A stretch of DNA of 64,000 nt from Chrysopilus asiliformis (GCA_964034945.1 OZ035960.1:68840994-68904993), one strand, 5' to 3'. Positions 33,773-43,628 are shown, numbered from the stretch's first letter. Notes: generated by a model from the sequence alone, not told the origin. Numbers and translations: made by a program.

Positions 33773-36700
33773 TGATAAGCGAGGAATTGTTAGGGTGTAA
33801 TCAGCCCCAACCCCATTTGGAAGTTAAAGAATCAGAACAAAATTTTAATCAAAGCCAAAATCAGAGTAGCATTGTAGAAGCCATTAGAACACCAATGGTC
33901 CAATTTCCTTTAGATATAGTACGAAATAATAAGGCAAGTTTATTAATAGATACGGGGGCTGATGTAAGTTTACTAAAAAAATCAAGTTTAAAAAACACGG
34001 TTCAGATAGACGAAAATACGAAATTGGAAATTAGAGGAGTATGTGGAAAAACTTATACATTAGGTACCTGTCATGGGGAAATATTATTAGGTAACAAAAT
34101 AAGTTGCGATTTTCAAGTAATAGACGAAGATGTACATTTGCCAGGGGATGGTTTAATAGGAAGCGATATTTTAACAAAGCATATAAACATAGAAGGTCCT
34201 AATAAACAAATCGTTTTTCCACGGGAAGGGATAACATTACCAATGTATCCAGGAGAATATGCGACAGGATCATCAGAAAAGTGTCAATGTCAGATTGAAC
34301 AAGATGAAGTATTTGACAATTACGTGGGGGACATCGACCAACCACAAGTTTGCCCTGAGGGGACAATTAGCTTTACAGGAAGCAATAACGACTCTGAGGA
34401 GACTAGCCTATCCTGTTTGGAGCACTTGTGTAAACCGGAGTCCTATCACCCTGAGGGGACCGATTCCACGGATAAAAATTGTGTTAAATATGAGGAATTG
34501 CACTCACAAGATAATACTTGTGTTCATGGTGAAAATTCTCATTCACAATTGTCCAACGGTAAAAATTGTGTTAAATATGAGGAATTGCACTCACAAGATA
34601 ATACTTGTGTTCATGGTGAAAATTCTCATTCACAATTGTCCAACGGTAAAAATTGTGTTAAATATGAAGAATTGCACTCACAAGATAATACTTGTGTTCA
34701 TGGTGAAAATTCTCATTCACAATTGGCCAAAAAATCAAATACTAAACCATCTCAACATTTGAATAAGTCTTTTAAGGATATTAATGAGACTCCGAGAGAA
34801 GTTAATATCTGGGGTAAAACCGATGATTTTTATTTGGAATCTTTTTTCGGTGAATTCAACCCTGAAGACGTTTCGATAAGTAGGTCAGACACACTTTCTG
34901 TACCACAAGAAAGAAGTATTCTAGAGACTCAGAGAGAAAAGGATACCGATTTCAGAAGCAAATCGCTATTTTCCAACGAGTTAGATTTTAAAACGATAAT
35001 CCCCGCTCGAAGCGAAAAGATTGTTTTAGTTAAAGTAAACGATGATCAAGAGAAAATTTGTTATGCAGAACAAATAAAACCAGGGGTCTATATGGGAAAC
35101 TGTTTGATTAAGGGAAGAGATAAAGTAGCTAAAGTTAGCGTTTTAAATACGAATAATGAAGATATTATATTGGAAGATTATAGGCCGAACATGGAGCCAG
35201 CATCAGAGTTTTTTATTTGCGAATTAAATGAGGATATATGTGAAGATTTTGAAAAAGAGAATAGTAAGGATATTTTTACGAGATTACAGAAACACAGTGA
35301 AGTAAATGGCGTTAGGGAAAAAATAAATGGACATAAGGTCAACAATGAAATACAGGGGAATAACAATGGTCGAATTATGAGAAAAGAAATAGTAAAAAAT
35401 GATAAAGATACATACAATGATGTAACGCGTAAAAAGGAAGAAAACATAAGAATATTGAATAATTATGGGACAAAAAGAAATATATTTTTTAGAAAAGATA
35501 AGGAAATAGACAAAGAAATAAGGAACGAGACTAAAGAGAAAACAAATACAAGAGGAAATATAGATGAAAACTTTAACAATAATTATCACAAAACTAAATC
35601 TACAGGATATACGAAAGAAACTTGGAGAATTGCGGAAATTATAAAAGGTTTAAATTTAAACGAAGAGTATAACGAGGAAGAGAAAAGAGCAATAATCGAA
35701 ATTTGTGCAGAATATAATGAATTATTTCATCTCACGGGAGATAAGTTAACATACACTACAGCGCAAACCCATAAAATACCAGTAAAGGGTAGTCAAGCGC
35801 CCATTAACCAGAAAATGTATCGGTTACCAGAGACTCAACGTCAAGTTATTTTAGAACAGGTGGAAGATATGTTAGAGAACGACATAATAGAGCCAAGTAA
35901 AAGTCCTTGGAATTCTCCATTACTGGTAGTACCTAAGAAAGCAGGCCCAGATGGTAAGAAACGGTGGAGAGTGGTTGTAGACTATCGAAAATTAAACGAT
36001 ATAACAATAGGAAATGCATTTCCACTGCCGAGAATTGAAGATATTCTTGACCAGTTGGGACATTGTCGTTATTTCACCACTCTAGATTTGGCTAGTGGAT
36101 ACCATCAGGTCCTCGTTGAAGACGAAGATCGGGAGAAAACTGCTTTTAGTACGATTTTTGGACATTACCAATTTAAAAGGATGCCTTTCGGGTTAAAAGG
36201 AGCACCTGCGACGTTTCAGCAGATGATGAATCAAGTGTTGACAGGCTTACAAGGATGGAGATGTTTTGTTTATTTGGATGACATAGTCATTCACGGCAAA
36301 AATTTAGCCGATCACAATAATAAATTACGTGAAGTTTTTAATCAATTATCGAAATTTAATTTAAAATTACAATTGGAAAAATGTCATTTTTTAAAAAAAG
36401 AAGTGGTATATTTAGGGCACGTTTGCTCCGAAAAAGGCGCGATGCCTGATCCTGCAAAAACGGCCTGTGTTCAAACTTTCCCAGCTCCAAAAACGGTCAG
36501 ACAAGTCCAATCGTTCTTAGGATTAGCTAACTATTATCGCAAATTTATTCCAAATTTTTCAAAGATCGCGGAACCAATAAATAAACTACTTCGCAAAGAT
36601 ACTAAATTCAAGTGGACTCAGGAATGTGATAAAGCATTCGCTGAATTAAAAGAAAGGTTGATTAATCCACCGTTACTACGGTATCTAGATTTTTCGAAAC

Positions 36701-38295
36701 CTTTTACGTTAACGACCGATGCCAGTAACGAAGCTTTAGGCGCAGTCTTATCTCAAGGTGAAAATGGGATCGAACACCCAATTGCTTATGCTAGCCGATC
36801 TCTCAACCCAGCCGAGCGTAGATATTCGACTATAGAAAAGGAATTATTAGCAATAGTATGGGCAACAAAAAATTTCAGGTGTTATCTTTACGGAAGATCA
36901 TTTAAAATTCTAACAGATCATAAACCTTTAATTGGGGAATGTAGAGTAAAGGACTCAACATCCAGGTTGGTAAAAATGCGGCATAAACTTTCAGAATATG
37001 ATTATACTATTGAATACAAAGCAGGAAAACTAAATCAGGTTGCTGACGCTTTAAGTAGAATACCACAAGATAATACAGAAAATCAAGAAAAAGAGACTCA
37101 GAATCAAAAAACCATTCTTGCAGTAACCAGAGCGCAAAGGAAAGCCATAGAACAGGCAGAAAATTCAACTAGGGACAATAACGAGAATACAAATAACACA
37201 ACCCAAGATCTGTCAAACATTTCATCAAATGAGGTAACAGAAATAACTAGTTCGGAAGATATAAAAGAGATATTGAGAGCATTTCACGATAATCCATTAG
37301 GTGGACATCAAGGGATTTTTAAGACATTTGAAAACATTAGAAGAAAGTACAAATGGAAAAATATGTGTAGAGATATAAAAACCTATATAAAACGCTGCTC
37401 CCTTTGTCAGAAAAACAAATCAGGCAAGAATCATGTCATGCCAATGGTTATACCCAACACAGCAAATAAACCCTTCGAAAAGGTTTACTTGGACATTGTT
37501 GGACCCTTGGAAGAAACGATAAATGGTGAGAAATATATTCTGACTTTTGCAGATGACCTAACGCGATTCACTGATTGCTATGCAATCCAGGATATGGAAA
37601 GCTCCACTGTGGCTAAAATTTTTTTCGACCAAATAATTAGTCGATACGGAGTCCCAAAAATATTAGTTACGGACCAGGGATATAATTTTACAAGCGATTT
37701 ATTCAAACGCCTCTGTAAACTTTTAAAAATAAAGAAAATTCAAACCACGGCTTACCATCCTCAGTCAAATGGCGCTCTCGAAAGAAGCCATAAACCCTTG
37801 ATAGAATATCTAAAATCATTCGTAGATAAAAATCCCAGAACATGGAACGAACATCTTCGTCAGGCCATGTTTGTACATAACTCGACAATTCACAGAAGTA
37901 CAGGATTCACCCCGATGGAGACACTGTATGGCTTTACGCCAGACATTCCTACAGACTTAAAACAAGTTCCTCAGCCGGTGTATAATTACGAAGATTATGT
38001 TCTCGAGTTAAGAAACAAATTACAGAATAGCTATCAATTAGCTAAATTAAATTTGCAAGTATCAAAAGAAACGAATAAAAAATACTACGATCGGAATGTA
38101 AACCCAGTAAAATTTCACATAGGGGATAAAGTGTTGCTGAAAAATGCTGCGAAAAAGGGTAAACTATCTCAAAATTGGACTGGCCCTCACATTATCGTAG
38201 AGATTCCTAATGAAGTGAATTCAGTGATAAAAATAAAAAACACACGTAGACGGGTCCATAACAATAGACTAAAACATTTTCTGGAAAGTAAATAA
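33706..38295 (+). CDS. pol: Pol polyprotein: protease, reverse transcriptase, RNase H, integrase
   Basis: Up to 1529 codons in the -1 frame relative to gag; it has no ATG at its start (the frame opens at 33694 and the first usable codon is TTG), so it is most likely read by frameshift at 33727-33733. Domains in order: aspartic protease with D-T-G-A at residues 82-85; a long spacer (~180-650) with a triplicated 29-residue repeat (257-343); reverse transcriptase (~690-900) with Y-L-D-D at 856-859; RNase H (first Asp 1005); integrase with an HHCC zinc finger from His1194, D,D35E residues Asp1263, Asp1323 and Glu1359, and a C-terminal G-D-K-V/W-x-G-P-type domain (~1470-1520). All catalytic motifs are present and no stop interrupts the frame. 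It would copy and integrate the element. Confidence 0.96.
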   Translation: MGKPKRIGKRTTADCKHPSQAIMISEELLGCNQPQPHLEVKESEQNFNQSQNQSSIVEAIRTPMVQFPLDIVRNNKASLLIDTGADVSLLKKSSLKNTVQIDENTKLEIRGVCGKTYTLGTCHGEILLGNKISCDFQVIDEDVHLPGDGLIGSDILTKHINIEGPNKQIVFPREGITLPMYPGEYATGSSEKCQCQIEQDEVFDNYVGDIDQPQVCPEGTISFTGSNNDSEETSLSCLEHLCKPESYHPEGTDSTDKNCVKYEELHSQDNTCVHGENSHSQLSNGKNCVKYEELHSQDNTCVHGENSHSQLSNGKNCVKYEELHSQDNTCVHGENSHSQLAKKSNTKPSQHLNKSFKDINETPREVNIWGKTDDFYLESFFGEFNPEDVSISRSDTLSVPQERSILETQREKDTDFRSKSLFSNELDFKTIIPARSEKIVLVKVNDDQEKICYAEQIKPGVYMGNCLIKGRDKVAKVSVLNTNNEDIILEDYRPNMEPASEFFICELNEDICEDFEKENSKDIFTRLQKHSEVNGVREKINGHKVNNEIQGNNNGRIMRKEIVKNDKDTYNDVTRKKEENIRILNNYGTKRNIFFRKDKEIDKEIRNETKEKTNTRGNIDENFNNNYHKTKSTGYTKETWRIAEIIKGLNLNEEYNEEEKRAIIEICAEYNELFHLTGDKLTYTTAQTHKIPVKGSQAPINQKMYRLPETQRQVILEQVEDMLENDIIEPSKSPWNSPLLVVPKKAGPDGKKRWRVVVDYRKLNDITIGNAFPLPRIEDILDQLGHCRYFTTLDLASGYHQVLVEDEDREKTAFSTIFGHYQFKRMPFGLKGAPATFQQMMNQVLTGLQGWRCFVYLDDIVIHGKNLADHNNKLREVFNQLSKFNLKLQLEKCHFLKKEVVYLGHVCSEKGAMPDPAKTACVQTFPAPKTVRQVQSFLGLANYYRKFIPNFSKIAEPINKLLRKDTKFKWTQECDKAFAELKERLINPPLLRYLDFSKPFTLTTDASNEALGAVLSQGENGIEHPIAYASRSLNPAERRYSTIEKELLAIVWATKNFRCYLYGRSFKILTDHKPLIGECRVKDSTSRLVKMRHKLSEYDYTIEYKAGKLNQVADALSRIPQDNTENQEKETQNQKTILAVTRAQRKAIEQAENSTRDNNENTNNTTQDLSNISSNEVTEITSSEDIKEILRAFHDNPLGGHQGIFKTFENIRRKYKWKNMCRDIKTYIKRCSLCQKNKSGKNHVMPMVIPNTANKPFEKVYLDIVGPLEETINGEKYILTFADDLTRFTDCYAIQDMESSTVAKIFFDQIISRYGVPKILVTDQGYNFTSDLFKRLCKLLKIKKIQTTAYHPQSNGALERSHKPLIEYLKSFVDKNPRTWNEHLRQAMFVHNSTIHRSTGFTPMETLYGFTPDIPTDLKQVPQPVYNYEDYVLELRNKLQNSYQLAKLNLQVSKETNKKYYDRNVNPVKFHIGDKVLLKNAAKKGKLSQNWTGPHIIVEIPNEVNSVIKIKNTRRRVHNNRLKHFLESK
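33727..33767 (+). promoter_or_regulatory. -1 ribosomal frameshift signal at gag-pol junction
   Basis: GGGAAAC at 33727-33733 sits in the gag frame as G|GGA|AAC, the X-XXY-YYZ slippery form. After 8 nt a stem-loop follows: GCC-GACTG (33742-33749) pairs with CAGTC-A-GGC (33759-33767), with a single bulged A and a 9-nt loop. The gag stop is at 33770. The pol frame opens only at 33694, so the heptamer lies within the 79-nt overlap. GGGAAAC is used by several vertebrate retroviruses. Slippage is not tested here. Confidence 0.85.
34474..34734 (+). repeat. Three tandem 87-bp (29-codon) repeats inside pol
   Basis: Exact in-frame units start at 34474, 34561 and 34648, each encoding a Cys/His/Ser-rich 29-residue block with two cysteines (K-N-C-V-K-Y and N-T-C-V-H-G). 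Copies 1 and 2 are identical; copy 3 has GAA for GAG and diverges at its end. It lies between protease and reverse transcriptase, outside known domains, and looks recent. Confidence 0.95.
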
Positions 38296-38435
38296 AGTTA
38301 AACAAAAAAAAAAAGAGAAAGTAAAAATAAAAATATAAATAAATGAAACCAACTTTTAATAATCACATAATTATTTATTTTTCAAAAAACAAGAGATAAT
38401 TTTTTTTTGTTACGAAAGAGTCTTAATTAAAATCT
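38296..38435. other. AT-rich pol-to-island spacer
   Basis: A-rich, non-coding; nothing recognised. Confidence 0.6.
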
Positions 38436-38822
38436 CTATGCCCACATGATAATTTTTTTTTCCCCTTGAGAGTTGATGGCGCATGCATATAGTTGAAGGA
38501 CGGTGGCTAGCTCCTCCGCATCCTCGTAATCCAGTCGGGTTGTTACAATGTGCGCATTGTGGAGCAGCGGGGGCTCCAGAGAGCAGTTAATCCTTATCAC
38601 CACTGGAAACGAAGAGATGCCGATAGAATTTTTGCAAGTTTCGATGAGTGGTGGAAGATCCAATATACTAAGGTTCCGTAGGAGGTCGCACAAGAAGACC
38701 CTCAATACCTCGGATTTCCGTGATGGCACAATTGCCATCAATAAACCCTCCTCAACCACGACGACCTCTTCGCTGGAAAATACCAGCAACTCGAACTCAT
38801 TCACCGAAGGAAAAATTAACAT
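38436..38822 (-). CDS. Antisense ORF in a GC-rich island, function unknown
   Basis: 128 codons on the minus strand, ATG at 38822 and TAG at 38436. The frame spans an island (about 38450-38815) of near 50 % GC inside an element of about 30 % GC. Base composition and codon choice differ sharply from gag, pol and env, so the segment looks acquired from elsewhere. The predicted protein is Leu/Val/Glu-rich, with no signal peptide or family I recognise. A shorter plus-strand frame (38548-38883) overlaps it but does not cover the left part of the island. It may be a captured host or viral fragment, sense or antisense; expression is unproven. Confidence 0.4.
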   Translation of the reverse strand: MLIFPSVNEFELLVFSSEEVVVVEEGLLMAIVPSRKSEVLRVFLCDLLRNLSILDLPPLIETCKNSIGISSFPVVIRINCSLEPPLLHNAHIVTTRLDYEDAEELATVLQLYACAINSQGEKKIIMWA

Positions 38823-38883
38823 TTTTCTATTTTTTCTAAATAAACAAAAAAAAAAAAACGGAAGAGAGAAAAAGAGAGGGTAA

Positions 38884-39519
38884 AAGACAAATGTTAAAGT
38901 AAAAGAATTCGAATAAAATTGAGTTATTGAATAAGAATTTTTTTGTCTTATTTAAAACTGAAAGTGAAATAAGAAAATTTCTAACAAAAAACAAAATCGT
39001 ACACACTTTGAATCATTTAATTTAAAATTATGTTTATTGCAAAGTATTTGCTGCTGACCTTCATGGAAATTCCTATCATTTTTTTTAATCATTTCTCGTG
39101 TGTTTACATAATTGAAATGCTAGAATTTTTGACAAATTCTAACAAAATGTATTTCTTTTCGCAATGCAAAGTCATGTGGTGAAAGCGTAGAAAGATTTTA
39201 TTTTTTTTGCTCATACTAACACAAAAACGAGAAACTAGTTTCGATAAATCGCACCATATCCGATTTAATAGCACAATAGAATTTTCAAAAAATCGAATTT
39301 TGTATTCCCAAATTTTATACTTCAAACGAGGATTTCCACATACAATGTCAACATTATTCTTACTCCAGAAAATTACTTTACAAAACGTACACAAATAATC
39401 GATTCCGTTTGTTAATTTATAAAAAAAAAGAGAAGAAATTAAAAATAGGAAAAGTAAAGGAAATAACTTACGATTTTAAAAGAAGAACAAAAACTCAAAA
39501 ATCTGGTTCGGCAGCAGCA
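38884..39519. other. AT-rich non-coding stretch in provirus
   Basis: No domain-bearing ORF. Two overlapping small frames (39104-39394 minus, 39207-39398 plus) look like chance. No structure identified. Confidence 0.5.
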
Positions 39520-39529
39520 GTTTCCAATG

Positions 39530-39880
39530 GCTCCTTTTTCAACAAATAATCACAGTTTTTTCTCCTTTTCAACAAACAGTTTTTTCTCCTTTTCAACAAA
39601 TTACACAGTTTTTCAACACAGTTTTTTTTCTCCTTTTCAACAAATAATCACAGTTTTTTCTCCTTTTCAACAAACAGTTTTTTCTCCTTTTCAACAAATT
39701 ACACAGTTTTTCAACACAGTTTTTTTTTCTCCTTTTCAACAAATAATCACAGTTTTTTCTCCTTTTCAACAAACAGTTTTTTCTCCTTTTCAACAAATTA
39801 CACAGTTTTTCAACACAGTTTTTTTTTCTCCTTTTCAACAATTAATCACAGTTTATTTTTCTCCTTTTCAAAAAATAACC
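39530..39880 (+). repeat. 98-99-bp T/C-rich tandem repeat between pol and env
   Basis: AACAAATAATCACAG starts at 39541, 39639 and 39738, with a variant (AACAATTAATCACAG) at 39837: periods 98, 99 and 99. Each unit contains two or three TTTTTTCTCCTTTTCAACAA sub-units plus ATTACACAGTTTTTCAACACAG. Copies differ mainly in T-run length. The ORFs here (plus 39527-39967, minus 39593-39841) are repeat artefacts. A pyrimidine-rich repeat upstream of env could affect splicing, which is inference. Confidence 0.92.
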
Positions 39881-39899
39881 ACACAGTTTTTTTTTTTTT

Positions 39900-40589
39900 T
39901 TAAATTAAAATCTCCTTCAACAAATAACCACGAACCACGAAATAACCACACACAGTATATGTTTTGAATCGTACTATTAACGAGATAAACGGATTAATGA
40001 GTTGACAATTGGCACGACCAAATTAAAAATTAGACTGATGGGAACTAAGAATTTTTAGATCCAAAAAAATTCTTCGAATTTCATAAAGAAACGTCGAACT
40101 TTACCGATATGTCGCAACATCAATCGAATAAAATATTTCAACCATATATTAAAGTGAATATTTTCCCATCAATTTCTATGCACATAATTATTCTAGGAAA
40201 TCGTTTAGCACCTTCAAAAGTATTTTCCCATCAATTTTTATGCACAGGAAAAATCATGCTGCAATATCATACAAAGAAATAGCATAAAACAAAACAGTGC
40301 ACATAATGACTAGTTATTCAATGCATCATATAGAAAACCCGTCCAACAGATCAAACCCCTGAAAACCCCATCAATTCACTTAATAAACATACATTAGATA
40401 TCGCCTGGTGACCAAACAATAAAACGAAAACATTATTAGAACAAGTCTATTTTTTTTTGCATATTTTAGGGCGTTTTAAAAAATAAAAAATAAATCAAAA
40501 GCTAAAGAACATGTTAGAGCGTCTTAATTAGTTTTATTAACAATATTACACTTAAAATTTTTTTTGTTGGTTTGTTACTTATGAGTACG
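39900..40589. other. Non-coding spacer upstream of env with candidate splice acceptor
   Basis: Short repeats of TTTTCCCATCAATTT(C/T)TATGCACA occur near 40162 and 40225. A strong-looking acceptor (TTTTTTTTGCATATTTTAG, AG at 40468-40469) is followed by stops in the env frame. No ORF is supported. Confidence 0.5.
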
Positions 40590-40610
40590 AAATTTTAGTG
40601 ATTTTTTTAG
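40590..40610 (+). promoter_or_regulatory. Candidate env 3' splice sites
   Basis: AAATTTTAG (AG at 40597-40598) and GATTTTTTTAG (AG at 40609-40610) lie just upstream of the env ATG. Both are phase-compatible with the donor at 31634. Which is used cannot be decided by eye. Confidence 0.5.
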
Positions 40611-40615
40611 TACGA

Positions 40616-42577
40616 ATGATCACCACCGAAGAAGTTACGTCCCCAATTAGGATAGATCACTTGGAACCAAAGGGAGTTTTTTTTGAACCATTAGGCCAAG
40701 CGTATATATATCATGAAACATGGACAATAGTAACAATAATCGGCAATGATGATTGGAAGGATACGCTAAATTTTTTACAAGCATGCGAGGCAACAATGGC
40801 TAAAATATGTCACGCTAGAGAAACAAATTTTGGAAATGGAGACTGCCATCATTGGGAAAAAGATATAAACTTTTTAATATCAGAAGTCCAAGCCAGAAAT
40901 TTCGAATTGGAGTATTTTTTCGGAAAAAATAGAGATTCAAACAATAATATTAAAAAGAAACGAGGATTAGTAAATTTAGGGGGATGGGTATTAAACAAGG
41001 TATTTGGAACAATGGATAGTTACGAAGCCGAAGATATCTATAATAGACTAAAAAATTTAGAAACACATGATATAGAACATTTAGATTTAATCAAAAAACA
41101 AATGACACTATTAAAATCTAATTTTGAAAAATTGAGTGCACCCTTCAGAGATTTGAAAAATGAACAAAATATAATGTTAAATAAATTGAATAATTTTACA
41201 AATATGATGGCATCAAAATTCGATAATCTTAACATGGAGGTCCGCGAATTGAAACTACAAATAGAAATTAACGACATAACGTCCTATATTTTGATGAGGC
41301 TAAATAATATTTTCCAAAAGCAAACAAACCTATTTACGATCATAAATTCTTTAAATTTAAATAGATTACATCCATTAATACTAAAGATATCCGACATAAG
41401 AAATGTACAAATGAGAATACAACAACATGTTCAAAATTCAAATCTGGAAGGTTATCAATTATTAAAAGAAAGTCTTACGATAGAAAGCTTTCACTTAGAA
41501 TCACAAGTCATAATCAAAATTAAATTACCTCTTCCCGAAAAAGGTTTATTCACGGCAAGCAAAGTATACGTATTACCAACAAAAATAACCCCACAAAAAT
41601 ATTCAATTGTAATCACAGACACCACATACATTTTGAATAGCACTAACCCGGTACAGATTTTCGAGTTTAACACCGAAGATTTCAAAGATCATTGTACCTG
41701 TATGAAATTACTAAATAACACAAAAGTATTTCTATGTAAAATGTTAAAACCAAAGGAATTACAACCAACGAACTCTAGTTGCCTATATAATAATCAAAAT
41801 TCGTCAAATACGAAGCAAAACAGTTACCCCTATAAAATAATTTCAGGGATACATGACACTATAGTCAAAATGGTTAAGAAAAACGTTTGGTATTTTTCTT
41901 TCGAAAATAAAAACGTTCTTCAAACAACTTGCGACAATAAGGCACAACAATTTTCATTAAGGGGCCAAGGAGTACTTACATTACTAAAATTTTGTACATA
42001 CACTATAGGAAATCTACTAATTCCATTTGAAAACGACATGGAACATAACTTACCAATTTTTCAAGCAGAAAATTTTATTAATTACATACCAAAAGTGGGT
42101 TTAGATATCTTAAAAAAATCTAACAAAAGTATTCCAGGAATTTTCAAACTAAAATTGGCAAATTTCAATAATTATGATAAAACTTTAGAACAAGAAAGCT
42201 TATCAATTCAAGATCTAGAAAAACAGGTATTAGAAGTAGATAACAGGGAACGACATCTAAAACATGAAAAAACCCAAATAATCCAATATATCCTAATAGG
42301 AATACTCGCAATATCTCTAGGGGCAGTATTAATGTTTAAAATATTGTGTAGGAAAAAGGAAATCAAGATTGTCCATCAAGAATCAATTGAAATGAAAAGA
42401 ACAATACCAGAAATCGTTATTTCCCGACCTATACCCGATAACACAAAAAACGAAGAACAAAATTACGAAAAACCATTAGAACTAAAATCCGGACCACCAT
42501 ATAATTTACCTCCCACACCATTTAAACGTGGGGGCATTCGTTTCACAACCCCGAAAATAAATACATTAAAGGTTTAA
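40616..42577 (+). CDS. env: Errantivirus-type envelope (F-like fusion) glycoprotein
   Basis: 653 codons from the ATG at 40616; the frame stays open upstream to a GTG at 40598. A basic K-K-K-R furin-type site ends at residue 116, followed by a Gly-rich hydrophobic segment and an F-G-T-M-D motif, as in baculovirus F proteins and insect errantivirus Env. A heptad-rich helix follows (~130-210). A single membrane segment lies at ~555-577, with a 76-residue basic/proline-rich tail. From 40616 alone there is no clear signal peptide, so an upstream spliced exon may supply it. The frame is uninterrupted. By family it would mediate membrane fusion; activity here is unknown. Confidence 0.9.
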   Translation: MITTEEVTSPIRIDHLEPKGVFFEPLGQAYIYHETWTIVTIIGNDDWKDTLNFLQACEATMAKICHARETNFGNGDCHHWEKDINFLISEVQARNFELEYFFGKNRDSNNNIKKKRGLVNLGGWVLNKVFGTMDSYEAEDIYNRLKNLETHDIEHLDLIKKQMTLLKSNFEKLSAPFRDLKNEQNIMLNKLNNFTNMMASKFDNLNMEVRELKLQIEINDITSYILMRLNNIFQKQTNLFTIINSLNLNRLHPLILKISDIRNVQMRIQQHVQNSNLEGYQLLKESLTIESFHLESQVIIKIKLPLPEKGLFTASKVYVLPTKITPQKYSIVITDTTYILNSTNPVQIFEFNTEDFKDHCTCMKLLNNTKVFLCKMLKPKELQPTNSSCLYNNQNSSNTKQNSYPYKIISGIHDTIVKMVKKNVWYFSFENKNVLQTTCDNKAQQFSLRGQGVLTLLKFCTYTIGNLLIPFENDMEHNLPIFQAENFINYIPKVGLDILKKSNKSIPGIFKLKLANFNNYDKTLEQESLSIQDLEKQVLEVDNRERHLKHEKTQIIQYILIGILAISLGAVLMFKILCRKKEIKIVHQESIEMKRTIPEIVISRPIPDNTKNEEQNYEKPLELKSGPPYNLPPTPFKRGGIRFTTPKINTLKV

Positions 42578-42663
42578 TTTAACTTTATAAAATAAAGAAA
42601 AATATTTTTTTTGTAAAATTTCATATAATTATATTAATAATAGTAAAAATTGTACGAAAGATT

Positions 42664-42680
42664 AAAAAAAAAAAAAAAAA

Positions 42681-42723
<43 letters not shown>
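42664..42723 (+). repeat. Poly-A / (TA)n microsatellite, mariner target
   Basis: A homopolymeric A-run followed by about 20 TA units. The mariner used a TA within it, and TATATATG continues after 43628. Confidence 0.9.
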
Positions 42724-42724
<1 letters not shown>

Positions 42725-43628
42725 CACATGGATCAATAAGTCCCGAGACTAACAATGAAAACAACATTTTTTTTGCAAAATTTTTTTTTATTCATCAATA
42801 TAATCACCTTTTAGGGTGATACAATCGTCACGCCATGCGTATCCCAAAAAACTGACGCCATGACTTTGCCAGCTGACTGCTGCGTTTTCGGACGCTTCGG
42901 ACGGCTTTCGCCAGCTGTGCGCCACTCAGATGACTGCCGCTTCGACTCTGGAGTGTAGTGATGTATCCATGTTTCGTCCATGGTCACGTAACGACGCAAG
43001 AAATCTTTTTTATTGCGAGTAAATAGCGATAAACAGCTTTCTGAATCATCGACTCGTTGCTGTTTTTGTTCCATCGAAAGCAATCGCGGCACCCACTTGG
43101 AAAAAACCTTTTTCATGCTCAATTTTTCATGAAGGATAGTAAATGCACTTCCATATGATATCTGTGTTATCTCAGCAATCTCACGGAGCTTCACTTTACG
43201 ATCTTTCATTATAATTTTTGTCACTTCACTCACATTTTCCGGTGTAACGGCTTCCACAGGTCTACCCGAGCGTTCCGCGTCATTTGTGTCGGTACGACCA
43301 CGTTTAAACTCGGCAAACCACCGACAAATCGTTGCTTTTGATGGACAAGAGTCCGGGTAACATTTTTCAATCCATTGTTTCGCTTGCACGGTGTTTTTAC
43401 CCATTAAAAAACAATGTTTTATCAGAACACGAAACTCGGTTTTTTCCATTTTTTAAACAAACTACAAAACGACTTTACTCCAACCTCGATAACTCAGCTG
43501 TTTCTGGTCCGATCGACTTAAAATTTTGACACGTTTCAAGCAAAGGTTAGTACTCTAGAAAGACGTGGTTACTGGTTTACTACGAGCGTCATCTCTGGGT
43601 TAGTCTCGGGACTTATTGATCCATGTGT
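42724..43628 (-). mobile_element. Deleted mariner element (905 bp)
   Basis: Perfect 30-bp terminal inverted repeats (42724-42753 and 43599-43628, starting ACACATGGATCAATAAG) are flanked by TA at 42722-42723 and 43629-43630. It carries a transposase gene on the minus strand missing part of its catalytic domain. Full-length mariners are about 1.3 kb. Intact ends mean it could be moved by a related transposase in trans. It lies after env and before the polypurine tract, so it breaks no provirus gene. Confidence 0.95.
42811..43449 (-). pseudogene. Mariner transposase, internally deleted
   Basis: 212 codons against about 345 normally. The N-terminal half is intact: first helix-turn-helix (~1-55), R-S-G-R-P linker (~60-64), second helix-turn-helix (~85-110), W-V-P-R-L-L (119-124), then catalytic Asp158 (M-D-E-T-W) and Asp203 (F-W-D-x-H-G). 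After residue ~208 the frame hits a stop. The conserved mariner C-terminus (L-K-G-D-Y-I) follows at once in another frame, 42788-42823. About 130 codons with the third catalytic Asp of the D,D34D triad are deleted. The protein could still bind DNA but should not transpose. Confidence 0.93.

Noticed and set aside
34259..34762. 167-codon ORF overlapping pol in another frame
   Set aside because: It is a shadow of the triplicated 87-bp repeat, whose length (divisible by 3) keeps any frame open.
38548..38883. Plus-strand 111-codon ORF as the gene of the GC-rich island
   Set aside because: Not excluded, but the frame is closed by TAA at 38527 and so misses the left part of the island, while the minus-strand frame spans it. 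It also runs into poly-A sequence.
39527..39967. Plus-strand 146-codon and minus-strand 82-codon ORFs in the T/C-rich repeat
   Set aside because: Composition comes from the tandem repeat; 98-bp periods shift phase and no domain is present.
31753..43529. Small antisense ORFs across gag, pol and env (for example 32110-32298, 35178-35447, 41038-41277)
   Set aside because: Shadows of the intact sense frames in AT-rich DNA, with no composition shift or motif.
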